DNA of 64,000 nucleotides from Bradyrhizobium sp. BR 10289 (GCF_019455385.1 NZ_JACOFR010000003.1:372001-436000), one strand, 5' to 3'. Counted from the stretch's first letter, positions 42,319 through 53,200 are shown. The notes: a model not told the origin generated them from the sequence alone. Translations and numbers: made by a program.

Positions 42319-43199
42319 GTCCGCGCCTCCTTGCCGAACAGGCGGCCGCGCAGCCAGCCCGTGCTGATGTCGATGATAAAGACCGTCACGATGATCGTGA
42401 TCAGGATCGCGCTGACGTCGGAGTAATAGAACTTGCGAATCGCGACGACGAGTTCCTGGCCGATGCCGCCGGCGCCGACAAACCCCATCACGGAGGCCTC
42501 GCGCACATTGATCTCGAACCGGAGCAGCGCGTAGCTGGCGTAGCCCGCGGTCACCTGCGGCACGATGGCGAACCGCATGCAGGACAGCCAGCTCGCGCCG
42601 GTCGAGCGAATGCCTTCGACCGGCTTCATGTCGGCATTCTCGACGATCTCCGAGAACAGCTTTCCGAGCGCGCCGGTGGAGTGGATCGCGATCGCGAGCA
42701 CGCCCGCCATCGGCCCGAGACCGAACGCGATCACGAAGATCAGTGCGAAGACGATGCCGGGGACGGTGCGGGCGAATTCGAGCAGGCGGCGCACGACGAA
42801 GCGCAGCCAGGACGACGGCGAGGTGTTCTCAGCCGCGAAGAAGTTCAGGGCAAACGCGAAGATCGCGCCGATCAGCGTGCCGACATAGGAGATCAGCAGC
42901 GTCTCGCCCAGCATCTTCAGCCATTTGCGCAAGCCCCAGAACCATTCGCCGACATCGGCCCAGACGCGCTGGCCGTTGTCGAGGGTGAGGATGCGGTCGA
43001 AATAGCTGATGAAGTTGCCGAAATAGGTGAAGAAGGTGCGCAGGTTCACCTCTGCGCCGATCGCGGCGAGCACGAGCGCTGCGGCAAAGACCCCTGCTCC
43101 CAACAGGAGGCGAAGCCGCCTGCGCGAGACCGCCTGGCGATAGGCCGCGTTGAGCGCTGCGAGCTGCTGCTCGGGAAGGATCGAAACCGCGACAGTCAT
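42315..43199 (-). CDS. phnE: Phosphonate ABC transporter permease, first subunit
   Basis: 294 residues from ATG 43199. It has about six membrane helices including LLLGAGVFAAALVLAAIGAE and MGFVGAGGIGQELVVAIRKF. The EAA loop is EIVENADMKPVEGIRSTGASWLSCMRFAIVPQ. The two phnE proteins are paralogous and both present as is common in rhizobia. A hairpin with a U-rich tail precedes the gene. Confidence 0.9.
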   Translation of the reverse strand: MTVAVSILPEQQLAALNAAYRQAVSRRRLRLLLGAGVFAAALVLAAIGAEVNLRTFFTYFGNFISYFDRILTLDNGQRVWADVGEWFWGLRKWLKMLGETLLISYVGTLIGAIFAFALNFFAAENTSPSSWLRFVVRRLLEFARTVPGIVFALIFVIAFGLGPMAGVLAIAIHSTGALGKLFSEIVENADMKPVEGIRSTGASWLSCMRFAIVPQVTAGYASYALLRFEINVREASVMGFVGAGGIGQELVVAIRKFYYSDVSAILITIIVTVFIIDISTGWLRGRLFGKEART

Positions 43200-43228
43200 C
43201 AAGGAACTATGGCTAGTTAAAAGAGAAA

Positions 43229-43252
43229 GAGCCGGGTCCATCGACCCGGCTC
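43229..43252 (-). terminator. Terminator-like hairpin between phnD and phnE1
   Basis: Arms GAGCCGGGTC (43229-43238) and GACCCGGCTC (43243-43252) form a perfect 10-bp stem with a 4-nt loop. On the minus strand it is followed by TCTTTCTCTTTT. It looks like an intrinsic terminator inside the phnCDE operon and may lower permease relative to binding-protein expression. Confidence 0.7.
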
Positions 43253-43271
43253 CAGTGACGTCGCCCTGAGA

Positions 43272-44207
43272 TCAGGACGCCTTCTTCTTACGCAATGCAT
43301 CGACGAACTTGATCAGCTCGATCGTGCCATCCCAGTCCTTGGTGGTGGCGGGATGGAAACCCTTCTTCTGGCCGTCCTGGAGACGATCGAACGCCGCCTT
43401 GTCCTTGGTCGGCGCATCGAAGAACGCCTTGGCGATGGCGGCCTTGGCGTCTTCCGGCAGGTCGGAGTTGTAGGCGTAGGGGCCGTTGATGATCGGCGCC
43501 GACTTGTGGATGATGCGGAAATCGTCCTTCTTCATCGGTGAGCCGTCGGCGTTCTTCAGCATGCCCTTGGTCAGCATCTGCGCCAGCGTGGAATCGTCAT
43601 CGCTGGTCCACTGGTTGGCGGCAACGTCGACGGTGCCCTGCGCAAGCGCGAGGATCGCGTTCTCATGGCTGCCGGTAAAGACGACCTTGCTGAAATAGGT
43701 GTCGGCATCCGCGATACCCATCTTGTCGAGCTCGAACCGCGGCACGTTGTTGCCCGAGGTCGAGTTCGGGTCGACTAGGCCCAGATTCTTGCCCTTGAGC
43801 TGGTCGATGCTCTTGTAGGGGCTGTTCGCCTTGACGAAAAACACCGAATAGTAGCCGGTCGAACCGTCGGCGTTGATGTCGTTGGCGAAGGCGTCGGTCT
43901 TGACGCCGGTCAGACGGGCGCGGGCGAACGAGGCCGAGCCGTAGCTGGCGATGTGGATGTTACCGGCGCGCTGGCCTTCGATCACCGCGGCGTAGTCGTT
44001 GGCGATGCGCAGCGTGACCTTCACGCCCAGTTCCTTGGAGAGATAGCTCATGAACGGCGCCCAGCGCTCGGTGACGCCCGAGGCGTTTTCAGCCGGAATG
44101 ACCGCGAAGGTCAGCTCGGGATATTTGGCTTTCCAGTCTTCGGCGGAGGCAGGCGAGACGAGCGCGAGCGCCGCGGCGCCGGCAAGGATGAGTCTGCGAG
44201 TGATCAT
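43272..44207 (-). CDS. phnD: Phosphonate ABC transporter solute-binding protein
   Basis: A 311-residue protein with a signal peptide (MITRRLILAGAAALALVSPASA). PhnD marks are PELTFAVIPAENASGVTERWAPFMSYLSKELGVKVTLRIANDYAAVIEGQ, NIHIASYGSASFARA, YYSVFFVKANSPYKSIDQLKGKNLGLVDPNSTSGNNVPRF, and VVFTGSHENAILALAQGTVDVAANQ. It captures phosphonates (or phosphite) in the periplasm. It follows phnC after 64 bp and a terminator-like hairpin follows its stop. Confidence 0.94.
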   Translation of the reverse strand: MITRRLILAGAAALALVSPASAEDWKAKYPELTFAVIPAENASGVTERWAPFMSYLSKELGVKVTLRIANDYAAVIEGQRAGNIHIASYGSASFARARLTGVKTDAFANDINADGSTGYYSVFFVKANSPYKSIDQLKGKNLGLVDPNSTSGNNVPRFELDKMGIADADTYFSKVVFTGSHENAILALAQGTVDVAANQWTSDDDSTLAQMLTKGMLKNADGSPMKKDDFRIIHKSAPIINGPYAYNSDLPEDAKAAIAKAFFDAPTKDKAAFDRLQDGQKKGFHPATTKDWDGTIELIKFVDALRKKKAS

Positions 44208-44271
44208 GATACCCTCTTGATCTGATAGGATCGGTTGACGCGAACAGGTAATTCAACAGGTGCGGCGCGGC

Positions 44272-45081
44272 TCAGGCCGCGGCGGCCGTTCCGAGGGCCG
44301 GGACGCCCTCTGGCGCCGGTGCAGGCGTGCCGCCCATGACGTCGGCGGCTTCGAGATCGTAGAGCTCGCGGGCGACGCGATCGGTGAGCTCGGACGGCAC
44401 GCCGTCGAACACGACGCGGCCCGCGGCCATGCCGATCAGGCGGTCGCAATAGCTGCGCGCGAGATCCAGCGAATGCAGATTGCAGAGCACGGTGATGCCG
44501 AAATGCTTGTTGATGCGCAGCAGCGCATCCATGACGATCTTGGTGTTGCGCGGATCGAGCGAGGCGATCGGCTCGTCGGCGAGGATGATGTCGGGCTGCT
44601 GCACCAGCGCGCGGGCGATCGCGACACGCTGCTGCTGGCCGCCGGACAGTTGATCGGCACGCTGCGCGGCGAGCGAGGCGATATCGAACTGCTCGAGCGC
44701 GGACATCGCCAGCGCCTTGTCGTGCTCGGGCCAGGTCTGCGACAGCGAGCGCCAGGCCGGCATGGTCGCAAGGCGGCCCATCAGCACGTTGGTCAGCACG
44801 TCGAGCCGGCCGACCAGGTTGAACTGCTGGAAGATCATCGCCGAGCGCGCGCGCCACTGGCGCAATTGCTTGCCGCGCAACGCGGTGACATCGAGGCCGT
44901 CGAACAGGATGCGGCCCTGGGTCGGCGTTGCCAGGCGATTGATCATGCGCAGCATGGTCGACTTGCCGGCGCCGGAGCGCCCGATCACGCCGACGAATCC
45001 GCCGGGGGAGATTTGAAACGAAGCGTCGTCCACCGCGGCTTTTGCGCCGAAGCGGCACGTCAGACCTTCAACCACCAGCAT
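44272..45081 (-). CDS. phnC: Phosphonate ABC transporter ATP-binding protein
   Basis: 269 residues from ATG 45081 ([20 protein letters not shown]). Walker [36 protein letters not shown] (Q-loop, PhnC-specific), [15 protein letters not shown] and [20 protein letters not shown] are intact. The C-terminal extension ([21 protein letters not shown]) is non-conserved. As first gene of phnCDE it follows a Pho-box-like site at 45126-45143. Confidence 0.95.
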   Translation of the reverse strand: MLVVEGLTCRFGAKAAVDDASFQISPGGFVGVIGRSGAGKSTMLRMINRLATPTQGRILFDGLDVTALRGKQLRQWRARSAMIFQQFNLVGRLDVLTNVLMGRLATMPAWRSLSQTWPEHDKALAMSALEQFDIASLAAQRADQLSGGQQQRVAIARALVQQPDIILADEPIASLDPRNTKIVMDALLRINKHFGITVLCNLHSLDLARSYCDRLIGMAAGRVVFDGVPSELTDRVARELYDLEAADVMGGTPAPAPEGVPALGTAAAA

Positions 45082-45125
45082 GCAGGGGCTCCAGAATAGC
45101 TGGGATCCATCGCTACCGCCGGCGC

Positions 45126-45143
45126 TTGACACTTGTGTGACAA
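45126..45143 (-). promoter_or_regulatory. Pho-box-like site upstream of phnC
   Basis: On the minus strand TTGTCAC-ACAA-GTGTCAA keeps the TGTCA core in both 7-bp half sites of the PhoB consensus, 44 bp upstream of the phnC start. Phosphate-limited expression is inferred. Confidence 0.5.
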
Positions 45144-45180
45144 TCGCGTTGCGGTGCGGCGATCCTACACATCCCGTCCC

Positions 45181-45209
45181 CTGTCATCGCTTCGTCATGA
45201 CATCGTCAT
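45181..45209 (+). promoter_or_regulatory. Three-unit Pho-box-like repeat upstream of the acetyltransferase gene
   Basis: CTGTCAT-cgct-TCGTCAT-gaca-TCGTCAT: three 7-bp half sites spaced at exactly 11 bp, the phasing of PhoB repeats. The first unit matches the consensus exactly, the others 5 of 7. It lies 47 bp before ATG 45257 and may control the plus-strand genes (and phnC in the other direction). Confidence 0.6.
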
Positions 45210-45256
45210 CAAGCCGCTCGAAGAGAAACGCCCGCCCTCAGACTTCTGGATACGAC

Positions 45257-45916
45257 ATGGCCGGCAAGGTGCTCTCAGTCCAACCGACCATCGACGCTTC
45301 CGCCAAACTGCACGAGACCAGACTTGGCGCCTATACCGAGGTCGGCGCGCGCACGATCCTGACCGAAGTCGCCATGGGCGATTACTCCTACGTCGTGAAC
45401 GATGCGCAGATCACCTACACTACCATCGGAAAATTCTGCTCAATCGCCGCGATGACCCGCATCAATCCCGGCAATCATCCGATGCACCGCGCCACGCAGG
45501 CGCACTTCACCTATCGTTCGAGTGCCTATTTTCCCGGCGAGAGCGACGACACCGACTTCTTCGACTGGCCGCGCCAGCATCATGTCCACATCGGGCATGA
45601 CGTCTGGATCGGCCATGGCGCGATCGTGCTGCCCGGCCGCAATATCGGCACCGGCGCTGTGATCGCGGCCGGTGCCATCGTCACCAAGGACGTGCCTGCC
45701 TACACCATCGTCGCCGGCAATCCGGCGCGGATCGTGCGGCGCCGGTTCTCGGAAGAGGTGGCAGACCGGCTGGCGCGGCTCGCCTGGTGGGACTGGGATC
45801 ACGACAAATTGCGTGCAGCCCTGCCCGATTTCCGCACACTCGGGATTGAAGATTTGCTCTCGACATATGAAGCACAGGTTAGCTCCTCTGCCAGCAAACG
45901 AAGCGCGGTCGCGTGA
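45257..45916 (+). CDS. Hexapeptide-repeat acetyltransferase of phosphonate metabolism
   Basis: 219 residues from ATG 45257. The left-handed beta-helix is visible: [44 protein letters not shown], then [53 protein letters not shown], with the CatB-like [12 protein letters not shown] loop and His. This xenobiotic-acyltransferase family member is common in phn loci (TIGR-type phosphonate-associated transferase); acetylation of aminoalkylphosphonates is plausible, as with PhnO. Stop overlaps the second phnM start (GTGA). Confidence 0.85.
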   Translation: MAGKVLSVQPTIDASAKLHETRLGAYTEVGARTILTEVAMGDYSYVVNDAQITYTTIGKFCSIAAMTRINPGNHPMHRATQAHFTYRSSAYFPGESDDTDFFDWPRQHHVHIGHDVWIGHGAIVLPGRNIGTGAVIAAGAIVTKDVPAYTIVAGNPARIVRRRFSEEVADRLARLAWWDWDHDKLRAALPDFRTLGIEDLLSTYEAQVSSSASKRSAVA

Positions 45917-47106
45917 CAGACATTTTCCTTGAAGGCGGCCGGGCCCTGATCGGCATCGAGCTCGTCGAAACCTCGCTTTCCGTGTCCGGAACGGACATCA
46001 CGCAGGTTGACGCCTCCCGCGGCCGCGCACGGCTCGCGATCGATGCGCGCAATCTGCTGGTGCTGCCCGGCATCGTCGATATTCATGGCGATGCCTTCGA
46101 GCGGCAGATGATGCCGCGCGCCGGTGTCGACTTCCCGATCGACGTCGCGCTCGCCGACAGCGACCGCCAGGCGATCAGCAACGGCATCACCACGGTGTTC
46201 CACGCCACGACCTGCTCGTGGGAGCCGGGGCTGCGTAGCGCCGACAATGCGCGCGCCCTGATGGAGGCGATCGAACGCCAGCGCCCGCAATTCGCCGCCG
46301 ACACCCGCTTCCATTTGCGGCACGAGACCTACAATCTCGATGCCGAGGCCGAGATGAGCCAGTGGCTCGCCGAGGGCCGCGTCGACCTGTTCGCCTTCAA
46401 CGACCACATGGACGGCACCGTCGCCGACATGGCCAAGCCGCGCAAGCGCAACCGCATGGTGGAGCGCACCGGGCTGTCGGCTGAGGACTTCGACAAGCTG
46501 GTCGATCGCGTCGTCGCGCGCGCGGCAGATGTGCCGGCTTCGGTTTCGCGGCTTGCCGCGGTCGCCCGCGCCGCCGAGGTGCGGATGCTCTCGCATGACG
46601 ATGCGACGCCGGAGATGCGCGCGGATTATCGGGCCATGGGCGCTGACATCGCCGAATTCCCGATCAACGAGGAGACCGCGCGGGCGGCGGCAAGCCATGG
46701 CGATGCGATCGTCTACGGCGCGCCGAACGTGGTGCGTGGCGGCAGCCATACCGGCTGGACCAAAGCATCCGACATGATCGCCAAGGGGCTCTGCTCGGTG
46801 CTGGCGTCGGACTATTACTATCCGGCGCAGCTGCTCGCCGCATTTCGCCTCGTCGCCGATGGCATTGTCCCGCTGACGAAGGCCTGGGATCTGGTTTCCG
46901 CCGGTCCCGCGCGCGCGACCGGCCTCGCCGATCGCGGCCTCCTCGCGGAAGGCCGCCGCGCCGATATTCTGCTGGTGGACGACGCCGTGCCGCTGCGGCC
47001 GCGGCTGATAGCCGTGATCTCAGGCGGCAAGCTCGTGCATCTCACCGATGCGACGCGGCTGCTCGCTGCAGCGGCGGTGCCGCGCGAGGCTGTCGTTGCG
47101 GCATAA
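45913..47106 (+). CDS. phnM: Second PhnM-type diphosphatase
   Basis: 397 residues from GTG 45913, overlapping the acetyltransferase stop by 4 bp. PhnM marks match the first copy: [75 protein letters not shown] and [19 protein letters not shown]. The substitution of HGDAFE for HTDHLE in the first metal region indicates a distinct subfamily, so it is a paralogue rather than a recent duplicate. Confidence 0.9.
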   Translation: MTDIFLEGGRALIGIELVETSLSVSGTDITQVDASRGRARLAIDARNLLVLPGIVDIHGDAFERQMMPRAGVDFPIDVALADSDRQAISNGITTVFHATTCSWEPGLRSADNARALMEAIERQRPQFAADTRFHLRHETYNLDAEAEMSQWLAEGRVDLFAFNDHMDGTVADMAKPRKRNRMVERTGLSAEDFDKLVDRVVARAADVPASVSRLAAVARAAEVRMLSHDDATPEMRADYRAMGADIAEFPINEETARAAASHGDAIVYGAPNVVRGGSHTGWTKASDMIAKGLCSVLASDYYYPAQLLAAFRLVADGIVPLTKAWDLVSAGPARATGLADRGLLAEGRRADILLVDDAVPLRPRLIAVISGGKLVHLTDATRLLAAAAVPREAVVAA

Positions 47107-47124
47107 ATTGGCTATGCTCCGGCG

Positions 47125-47835
47125 ATGACAGGTTTTCCCCGCTACGCGATCTATTTTGCCGCAGGCGCCGACAGCGCCCTCTCCCGCTTCGGCGCCGGGC
47201 TGCTCGGCTATGATGCCTATACCGGCGACGAGCTGCCGTTTCCGCAGGACGCGCTCCACGTTGCGCCGGACTGGCGCGACATTACCGCCGATCCCCGCAA
47301 ATATGGCTTTCACGCCACACTGAAGGCGCCGATGGCGCTGGCGCCCGGCAGGACCGAAGCCGGGCTGATCGCGGCTTGCGCGGAGTTCGCGGCCAAGGTC
47401 ACTACCAAGGCGCGCCCCGTCCCGGTGATCCGCCCCGTCGTCGATGCCATCAGCGGCTTCATTGCCGTTATTCCAGCCGAACCCGTCGAAGCGCTCCAGC
47501 AGCTCGCGGCCGATTGCGTGCGGGATTTCGACGCATTCCGTGCGGGACTTAACGCCGCTGACCGGGCCCGGCGCAAGCCCGAGCAGCTGAGCGAGCGGCA
47601 GCGCGATTATCTCGACCGCTGGGGCTACCCGTATGTGATGGAGGAATTCCGCTTCCACATGACGCTGACGGGACGGCTGGATGCGGAGCGGCGCGGACCG
47701 ATCCTGGCGATGCTGCGGGACAGGTTTGCGGAGCTGAAGCGCGATACGCTGGACATCGATCGCATCGCCTTGTTCAAGCAGGGTGATGCGAAGGCAAGGT
47801 TCCGCATCATGGGCGAGTGGCCGCTCGCGAAATAG
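47125..47835 (+). CDS. DUF1045 family 2H-phosphoesterase-like protein of the phn locus
   Basis: A 236-residue protein with two HxT motifs, YGFHATLKAP (about residue 60) and FRFHMTLTGRL (about 175), the signature of 2H phosphoesterases. N-terminal PRYAIYFAAGADSALSRFGAGLLGYDAYTG is the DUF1045 start. The family occurs almost only in phosphonate clusters. No PhnP cyclic-phosphodiesterase gene is in the window, so this protein may open the ribose cyclic phosphate instead; that is inference. Confidence 0.88.
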   Translation: MTGFPRYAIYFAAGADSALSRFGAGLLGYDAYTGDELPFPQDALHVAPDWRDITADPRKYGFHATLKAPMALAPGRTEAGLIAACAEFAAKVTTKARPVPVIRPVVDAISGFIAVIPAEPVEALQQLAADCVRDFDAFRAGLNAADRARRKPEQLSERQRDYLDRWGYPYVMEEFRFHMTLTGRLDAERRGPILAMLRDRFAELKRDTLDIDRIALFKQGDAKARFRIMGEWPLAK

Positions 47836-47871
47836 CCGGCATCGCGGTGCCGTCTCCGCCGGCGCGTGCAA

Positions 47872-50103
47872 TTACTTGGTCAGCAGCGCATAGGCGCCGG
47901 TCCAGTCTTCCGGCGGCGGATTGATCTGGAAATCCTTGATCCGCGCTTCGTAGAGATTGAACAGCTTTTCCAGCGTGTCGGCGTCTTCGCTGCGACGGCC
48001 ACGCTCGATGGCATCGAGCGCGCCCTGCCAGTCACGGCTGCGGTAGCAGCCGAGCATCTCGATGGTGATGTTGCGCAGGCGCTGGAACGCCCCTGAATGC
48101 ATCACGTCCTCGCGGCCGGCGATGGCATAGATCACCTCCGGCTCGCTCTTGCCCTTGACCATGATGAAGTCGAGCTCGAGGATCGCGAACTTGTCCTTGG
48201 CGGCAAGCGCGGTCCTGGAGCCGACGATGATGGGGAAGCCGTATTCCTTGGTCTGCCCTTCCAGGCGCGAGGCGAGATTCACGCTGTCGCCGAGCACCGA
48301 ATAGTTCTTCTTCAGGTCGGAGCCCATGTTGCCGACGACGCCAATGCCGGTGTTGAGACCGATGCCGACGTTGAGCGGGATGTAGACATGGCCTCCGTCG
48401 GCGGCCTCCTCCTCGCGCTCCTTGTTGACCGCGTCGATCTGCTCCAGCATCTGGATCGCGGCCTCGCAGGCGTTGACCTCGTGCTCCTTGTCGTCGAGCG
48501 GCGCGTTCCAGAACGCCATGATGGCGTCACCCATGTATTTATCGATATAGCCCTTCTGATCGATGATGACGTCGGTCAGCGGCGTCAGGAAGCGGTTCAT
48601 CAGCGCGATCAGGCCTTGCGGATCGTGCTTGTAGCTCTCCGAAATCGTGGTGAAGCCGCGCACGTCGGAGAACATGATCGTCATCTCGCGCTCCTCGCCG
48701 CCGAGCACCAGCTTCTCCGGCGACTGCGCCAGCTGCTCGACCAGCACCGGCGACATGTATTGCGCGAACATGCCGCGGATCTGCACGCGCTGGCGCTGCT
48801 CGCGGACGAAGCTCGAGAAGATGAAGGTCACGTAGATCGCCGTGGTCGACAACAGCGGATAGGTGAAGTCGATAAGGTACCGGTACTGCGCGTAGAAGAA
48901 CCAGGAGACCCCGATCAGGATCGCGGCAAACATCGCGCCGGCTAGCACGAGCCGCACGGGCCCCAGATTTGGCGTGAAGATGATGACGAGGATGCCGATC
49001 AGGAGCGCCGCGAGCAGCTCGACGCCGAGCGCATAATTCGGCCGGGAGATCGCGGCACCCGTCAGCACGCTTTCGAGCACCTGGGCGTGAATCTCGACGC
49101 CGGGCATGGCCCGCGACACCGGCGTGGTCTTGATGTCGTTCAGGCCGACCGCGGAGGTGCCGATCAGCACCAGCTTGCCGTTGATCTTGGACGGCGCCAC
49201 CGTGTTGTCGATCACGTCGGCTGCCGAAACGTAGATCGAGGGATCCTGGCGGGCATAATGCACCCAGAGCTGGCCGTTCTCGTCGGTCGGGATCTCGAGC
49301 CCTTTGAGGCGGACGGCGCGGATGCCGGTCTTGTCGGTACGTACCAGCAGCGTCGGCGTCCCGGTGACGACCCGCAGGATTTCGAGGCTCAGCGAGGGCA
49401 TGATGTTGCCCTGCGCGCGCATGATCATCGGCACGCGCCGGACCAGGCCGTCGCGCTCGGTCCTGATCGTGAACAGTCCGCGGCCGGCGGCGACCTTCTC
49501 GATGACGGGCACGTTGCGCAGCAGGCCCGGGAATTCGAACAGAAAGCGCTCGGCTCCCGCTTCACCGACCGTTGCCACGCCGGTGAAGGGAAGCTCCTTG
49601 TCGATCTCCGACGTGATCGCCGACTGCCCGGTCTCGCCCAGCACCACCCGCGAACGCTTGATCGCTTCGGAGAGGATCTGGTCGTTGCTCGGCAGCTCGC
49701 GCAGCCTCGTGCGCGTGGCGTCGTCCAGATAGCGCATCTGGCTCGCGACCAGATCGGGATTGAGCCGGTCAGGTTCGGAAAACACGACGTCGAAGCCGAT
49801 CACCACCGCGCCGTTGCTCGTGAGGTTCTGGATCAAATCGGCGATCCGCGTGCGCGGCCACGGCCATTGACCGAACTTGGCGAGGCTCTTGTCGTCGATG
49901 TCGACGACGGTGACCGGCCGCACCGTCTTGTGGCGCGGGTCGACCAGCTGGAACATGTCGAAGGTGCGCAGCCGCAATTCCTGCACCGGCGGCGGATCCC
50001 AGAGACGGATGCCAGCGAACACGACCAGCAGCGCGAGGCACATCAGCCGCGCAAAGCCGAGCTTTTGCGCAAACCACCGTCGCAGGATCTTGAGACGTCT
50101 CAT
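47872..50103 (-). CDS. CHASE2-domain adenylate/guanylate cyclase
   Basis: 743 residues from ATG 50103 (an ATG at 50148 would add 15). An N-terminal membrane helix (LGFARLMCLALLVVFAGIRLW) is followed by the extracytoplasmic CHASE2 domain (about 40-370: RPVTVVDIDDKSLAKFGQWPWPRTRIADLI, GLNDIKTTPVSRAMPGVEIHAQVLESVLTG). Three more membrane helices come next, then a class III cyclase (EREMTIMFSDVRGFTTISE, GYIDKYMGDAIMAFWNAP, LNVGIGLNTGIGVVGNMGSD). Metal-binding Asp residues are present. It makes a cyclic nucleotide in response to an external signal. It lies 140 bp after the adhesin on the same strand. Confidence 0.92.
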   Translation of the reverse strand: MRRLKILRRWFAQKLGFARLMCLALLVVFAGIRLWDPPPVQELRLRTFDMFQLVDPRHKTVRPVTVVDIDDKSLAKFGQWPWPRTRIADLIQNLTSNGAVVIGFDVVFSEPDRLNPDLVASQMRYLDDATRTRLRELPSNDQILSEAIKRSRVVLGETGQSAITSEIDKELPFTGVATVGEAGAERFLFEFPGLLRNVPVIEKVAAGRGLFTIRTERDGLVRRVPMIMRAQGNIMPSLSLEILRVVTGTPTLLVRTDKTGIRAVRLKGLEIPTDENGQLWVHYARQDPSIYVSAADVIDNTVAPSKINGKLVLIGTSAVGLNDIKTTPVSRAMPGVEIHAQVLESVLTGAAISRPNYALGVELLAALLIGILVIIFTPNLGPVRLVLAGAMFAAILIGVSWFFYAQYRYLIDFTYPLLSTTAIYVTFIFSSFVREQRQRVQIRGMFAQYMSPVLVEQLAQSPEKLVLGGEEREMTIMFSDVRGFTTISESYKHDPQGLIALMNRFLTPLTDVIIDQKGYIDKYMGDAIMAFWNAPLDDKEHEVNACEAAIQMLEQIDAVNKEREEEAADGGHVYIPLNVGIGLNTGIGVVGNMGSDLKKNYSVLGDSVNLASRLEGQTKEYGFPIIVGSRTALAAKDKFAILELDFIMVKGKSEPEVIYAIAGREDVMHSGAFQRLRNITIEMLGCYRSRDWQGALDAIERGRRSEDADTLEKLFNLYEARIKDFQINPPPEDWTGAYALLTK

Positions 50104-50243
50104 TTGGATCGGACTTCCTGCCGTGCACTGTGCCGTCCGCCCGATCATGGAGCGTCCCCGCGCAATTGGCTATTCCCCGGATCGCAAGGACTATGGATTT
50201 TTTGCCACGATCAAGCTGCGGCCGAGCTTACCAAGCAAGGGGA

Positions 50244-53200
50244 TCAGGTGATGTGGAAGATGAAATCGCTGCCTTTGAGATTGGCCGCAATGACGTTCTT
50301 CAACAGCAGCGACTCGGTCTCCGTGACCGGAGCTCCCTCCGGCGGGGTCACTTGCTGCTGCCACGTGACCAGCGTGTCGTCGGAGTCCTGCTGCTGAACA
50401 ATGTGGAGATTGTCGATGGAGGTGACACCCGAGAACTGGCGCAGGTCGATCTTGTCCAGATCGAGCGTGAAATCGGTAATGGTGTGCGAGAAGTCGGGGA
50501 TGGGGTGCCCCTCGTCGTCATACCCAATCGCAGCCGGCGTGAACACGAACTGATCCTTCGCGCCGCCGCCGGTCAGCGTGTCGTTCGTCGTGGACGCAAA
50601 GATGACGTCCTTGCCGCCCGCGCCCTGCAGCCAGACGCCCTGGCTGTCGTCGCCAGCTTCGTTGAAGATGAAGTTAACCGTGTCGGACAGGCCCGTGGCC
50701 TTGTCCGTCACTGTCAATGTGATCTTGTCGGTCTCCGGCGGCTGGGGGTATTCGTCCGTGCTGGCACCGGTCGGATTGTAGGCAATGCCGGTCTCGAAGC
50801 CGTTGTTGATGTCGCTGAGCGAGCCGCACGCGGGATAGAAATTGACCTGGCTCAGATCGGGATGCGCGGTTGAGACCTGTACGGTAAACTCGTCGGTCGT
50901 GGCGCCGGCATCGGTGTCGGTCACCACGATATCGTGGATGACGTCGGTACTGTTCTCACGGATGTGCTCGACATAGAAGTGATCGGTATCGATCACCGGC
51001 CCGGTGGCCGGCGGCGCGGTCACACTCGTGCTGATCGTGGTGAGCTGGCCCGACACCGGCGCCGTGCCGTCGGCGGCCATGGCAGTGATATCGGTCGTCG
51101 CCGCCGACCCGTCGGTCGAGATGAGACCAGCATAGGTATCGTCGAGGGCATGGACGCCCAGCGCGTCCGGCGTGCCACTGAAACCCTCGGCCGGCACGAA
51201 GCGGAGCAGCGTATCCGGGCTCAGCACCAGCGCATGGGTATCGCTAACCGCGCCGATATCGACCCAATGATCGGTGCCGGCGATTTGGTATTGCCACACG
51301 CCCTGATCGGCCGTTGCCGTATCCGACGTGACCGCGATGGCGGTGAAGCTCGCGCCGGCGTCGGCGTCGTGGAACTTGTTCGCGAAGAGATCGCTGATCG
51401 CAGCTCCGCTCGGGTTGTTATCATTGCCGGCGACGGCGTCCAGCGCCGTGCTGTCGAGCGTCGGAGAATCGTTGCTGCCGGCGATATTGATGGTGACGAC
51501 GCCATTGCCGGTGCCGGTCGCGGCGTGCCCGTCGTCCGGCACGATGGTGTATTGCAGCGACAGCGTGTGGCCGGCGGCAAGGAAGTCCAAGGCTTGGCCG
51601 CCCGAATTGAACGCCCAGGTGAACTGAGCGTGGTTGGCGGTGCCGTTCAGGATGTCGCCGGACGGCACGGTGAAATAGCTGAGCAGGGTGGCGTGCGAGA
51701 GACCACCGACGTCGTCGGTCTTCAGGACGCCGTCGAGATGGACGGAGAGGCTGTCGCGCACGACGCTCACGTGATCGGTGGCGTCGACGTCGGACAAGGT
51801 CAGCGTGCCGGTCTTGCCCAGCCCCGCATTGGTCTCCGGCAGGGTCGCGCCGGCGCTGTCCCCCGCCTCGGCCGTGATCACCGGCGCATCATTCTTGCCA
51901 GTGAGCGTGATGGTGACGTCGGTCGTAATTGTCTGGCCCCGATGGTCGTCGAGCGTGACGGTCGAAACCACTTTCGCGGCCTGGTTCTCGCCGAGGAAAT
52001 CCAGCGCGCTGTCGGCAACCGAATAGCTCCAGGTCACCGTGCCGTTATTCTTGCCGGTCTGAGGCAGCAGCGTCAGCGCCTGCGCGAGCGCGGTTTCCTG
52101 GCCCGTCAGTGTCAGCGGCGTCGTGCCATCGGTATCGAACCAGGTCACGGATTGGCCCGTGATCCCGGCCGTCGGCCGGTCGGTCAGGTCGACGTCCTTG
52201 AAGCCGATCGCGCCGGTGGCGGCGGTCGGCGTCGGGTCCGGCGCGGAGGAGCCGGTGGTGTTCGCGCGTTCGGGAACGGTGGCGGTCAGCGATGCTGCGG
52301 CGAAGGTAGGCGCATCGTCGTTCGCGTTGATCGTGATCAGCGTGCCGCCATGACCGTCGTCGCTGCCGGCGAAATGATAATTGCTGTAGTCGCCACCTGT
52401 GAGCTTCAGCGTGATCGTGTGGTTGTAGGCGTCGCTGACGACGAGCTCGCCGGTCGCGGCGTTGTAGGTCGCCGAGGTGCCGTCATCATAAACGATGCTC
52501 GACAGGTCGATCGTGTCGGCCATGGACAATTCCGCGATCGATCCGCCGAAGGTCGACGTATCGATCTGAAGCGCGGCGCCGTCGCCCGCGAGGTTGATCG
52601 TTTGCGTGACCGAGCCATCGAGCTTCAGGAGCGCGCCGGCGTCGACCGTGACCGAGCCGGTGCCCGACAGCGTGCCAAACAATGTCAACTCGCCGTCATG
52701 GACCTCGATGGCGCCGGCATTGGCGATGGTGCCCGAGATTGACGCCGTGCCCCAGCTGTCGATGTCCGCGTAATTCTCGATGGTCAGTCCGGTCCCGGAG
52801 ATCGACGCGCCATGCAGATCGATAGCGCCGTGGTTGACGATCGAGGACGCATTGCCGAAAACGCCGCTGCCGGCGACCGTCCAGATACCGCCAGCGTTGT
52901 TGTTGAACGTGGCCGTGGCGACCGAGATGTTGCCGTTGATGTGGCCGCTATTGTTGATCGTGATGGCGCCGCCGGTCTCGACGATGGCGTAGGTCGCCGC
53001 GGTTACATTGGAGGCGAGAGCCGGCCCGATCGTTCCGGAATTGTCGATCGTCGCCGATCCGGTGGTATTTTCCTGGATGAAGATCGCGGTATGGCCCGTC
53101 GGAGCCGCGACCGAGCCGGTGTTGGTGATATGGGTCGAGCCGATCGCGCCGGTTCCGTTTTGGGTGACGCTGATGCCGGCAAGGCTCGTGCTGCTGATGT

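Noticed and set aside
45080..45256. Extending the acetyltransferase to an upstream ATG at 45080
   Set aside because: The extension would cover the Pho-box array and the phnC start; [13 protein letters not shown] at 45257 is the family-like N-terminus.
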